From Candidatus Rifleibacteriota bacterium (GTDB lineage Bacteria; Riflebacteria; Ozemobacteria; Ozemobacterales; Ozemobacteraceae): a stretch of 41,030 nucleotides of DNA. The DNA is taken from NCBI GenBank assembly GCA_022704885.1, contig JAKJFO010000014.1, positions 1 through 41,030 on the forward strand, written 5' to 3'. How positions within the stretch are numbered: position 1 is the stretch's first letter; the number at the start of each line of letters is the position of its first letter. A program made the translations under genes and the position numbers. Positions 40,989-41,030 of the stretch are shown here, piece by piece. The notes beneath the pieces were generated by a model. The model saw only the letters and a list, made by a program, of their open reading frames with translations, had not been told where the DNA came from and did no database searches.

Positions 40989-41030
40989 TACGCTAGTGGT
41001 CTGTCACATAAGAGTTCAAGAATTAAATCT

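Overview
This window is bacterial chromosome with mid-range GC. Genes are packed on both strands in short operons. No rRNA, tRNA, CRISPR array, phage module or transposase gene was recognised. Signal peptides without sortase motifs, an RND-type exporter fragment and a FloA-like scaffold suggest a diderm or diderm-like cell. A flavodiiron protein, a diaminopropionate ammonia-lyase, an orphan ECF S-component and molybdenum-hydroxylase-type electron-transfer subunits suggest an anaerobic or fermentative heterotroph. Many genes are large, lineage-specific proteins, as in a poorly sampled phylum. My impression is a Riflebacteria-like candidate lineage, but nothing here fixes the phylum.

Layout. 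1-2.2 kb: the C-terminal part of an MMPL/RND exporter, then a VTT-domain membrane protein. 2.2-4.3 kb (minus): a YitT-family protein and diaminopropionate ammonia-lyase. 4.66-7.79 kb: a 968-residue membrane protein with a degenerate PHP-like domain, with its own promoter and a terminator-like leader hairpin, bracketed by 33-bp imperfect direct repeats. 7.9-12.8 kb (plus): an ECF S-component and a 1406-residue dikinase-like phosphotransferase that ends after the phosphohistidine domain. 12.8-17.5 kb (minus): a divergent GAPDH, a receptor cyclase-like protein with HEAT repeats, and a PhnD-like sensor overlapping it. 17.8-21.6 kb: a LysM/lysozyme-like protein facing an operon of two small envelope/TPR proteins and an ATP-grasp-like protein. 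21.7-24.5 kb: a candidate small RNA, then a minus operon of a degenerate GGDEF protein, a 2Fe-2S subunit and a FAD subunit with no molybdenum subunit. 24.6-28.5 kb (plus): Mfd and a small DUF1232-like protein. 28.5-32.1 kb (minus): FprA, a secreted protein, NagA and another secreted protein. 32.2-33.4 kb (plus): FloA and a small protein. 33.5-36.3 kb (minus): a CaCA-family Na+/Ca2+ exchanger with a long Pro-rich tail, and an ankyrin-repeat membrane protein. 36.9-40.9 kb (plus): a small conserved-looking protein, an Asn/Gly-rich secreted protein, an ECF sigma factor, a zinc-finger anti-sigma factor and a DUF3106-like secreted protein. The window ends in two palindromic repeats with compensatory changes.

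How the genes may work together. The clearest functional units are the sigma/anti-sigma/secreted-protein cassette (envelope sensing), the PhnD-like/cyclase pair (ligand sensing coupled to a possibly inactive cyclase), the GGDEF/2Fe-2S/FAD operon (redox chemistry tied to a degenerate signalling domain), and the repeat-bracketed PHP-like gene, which looks like a self-contained insertion. The strongest candidates for undescribed biology are the PHP-like membrane protein cassette, the barrel-less dikinase, and the sensor/cyclase pair.
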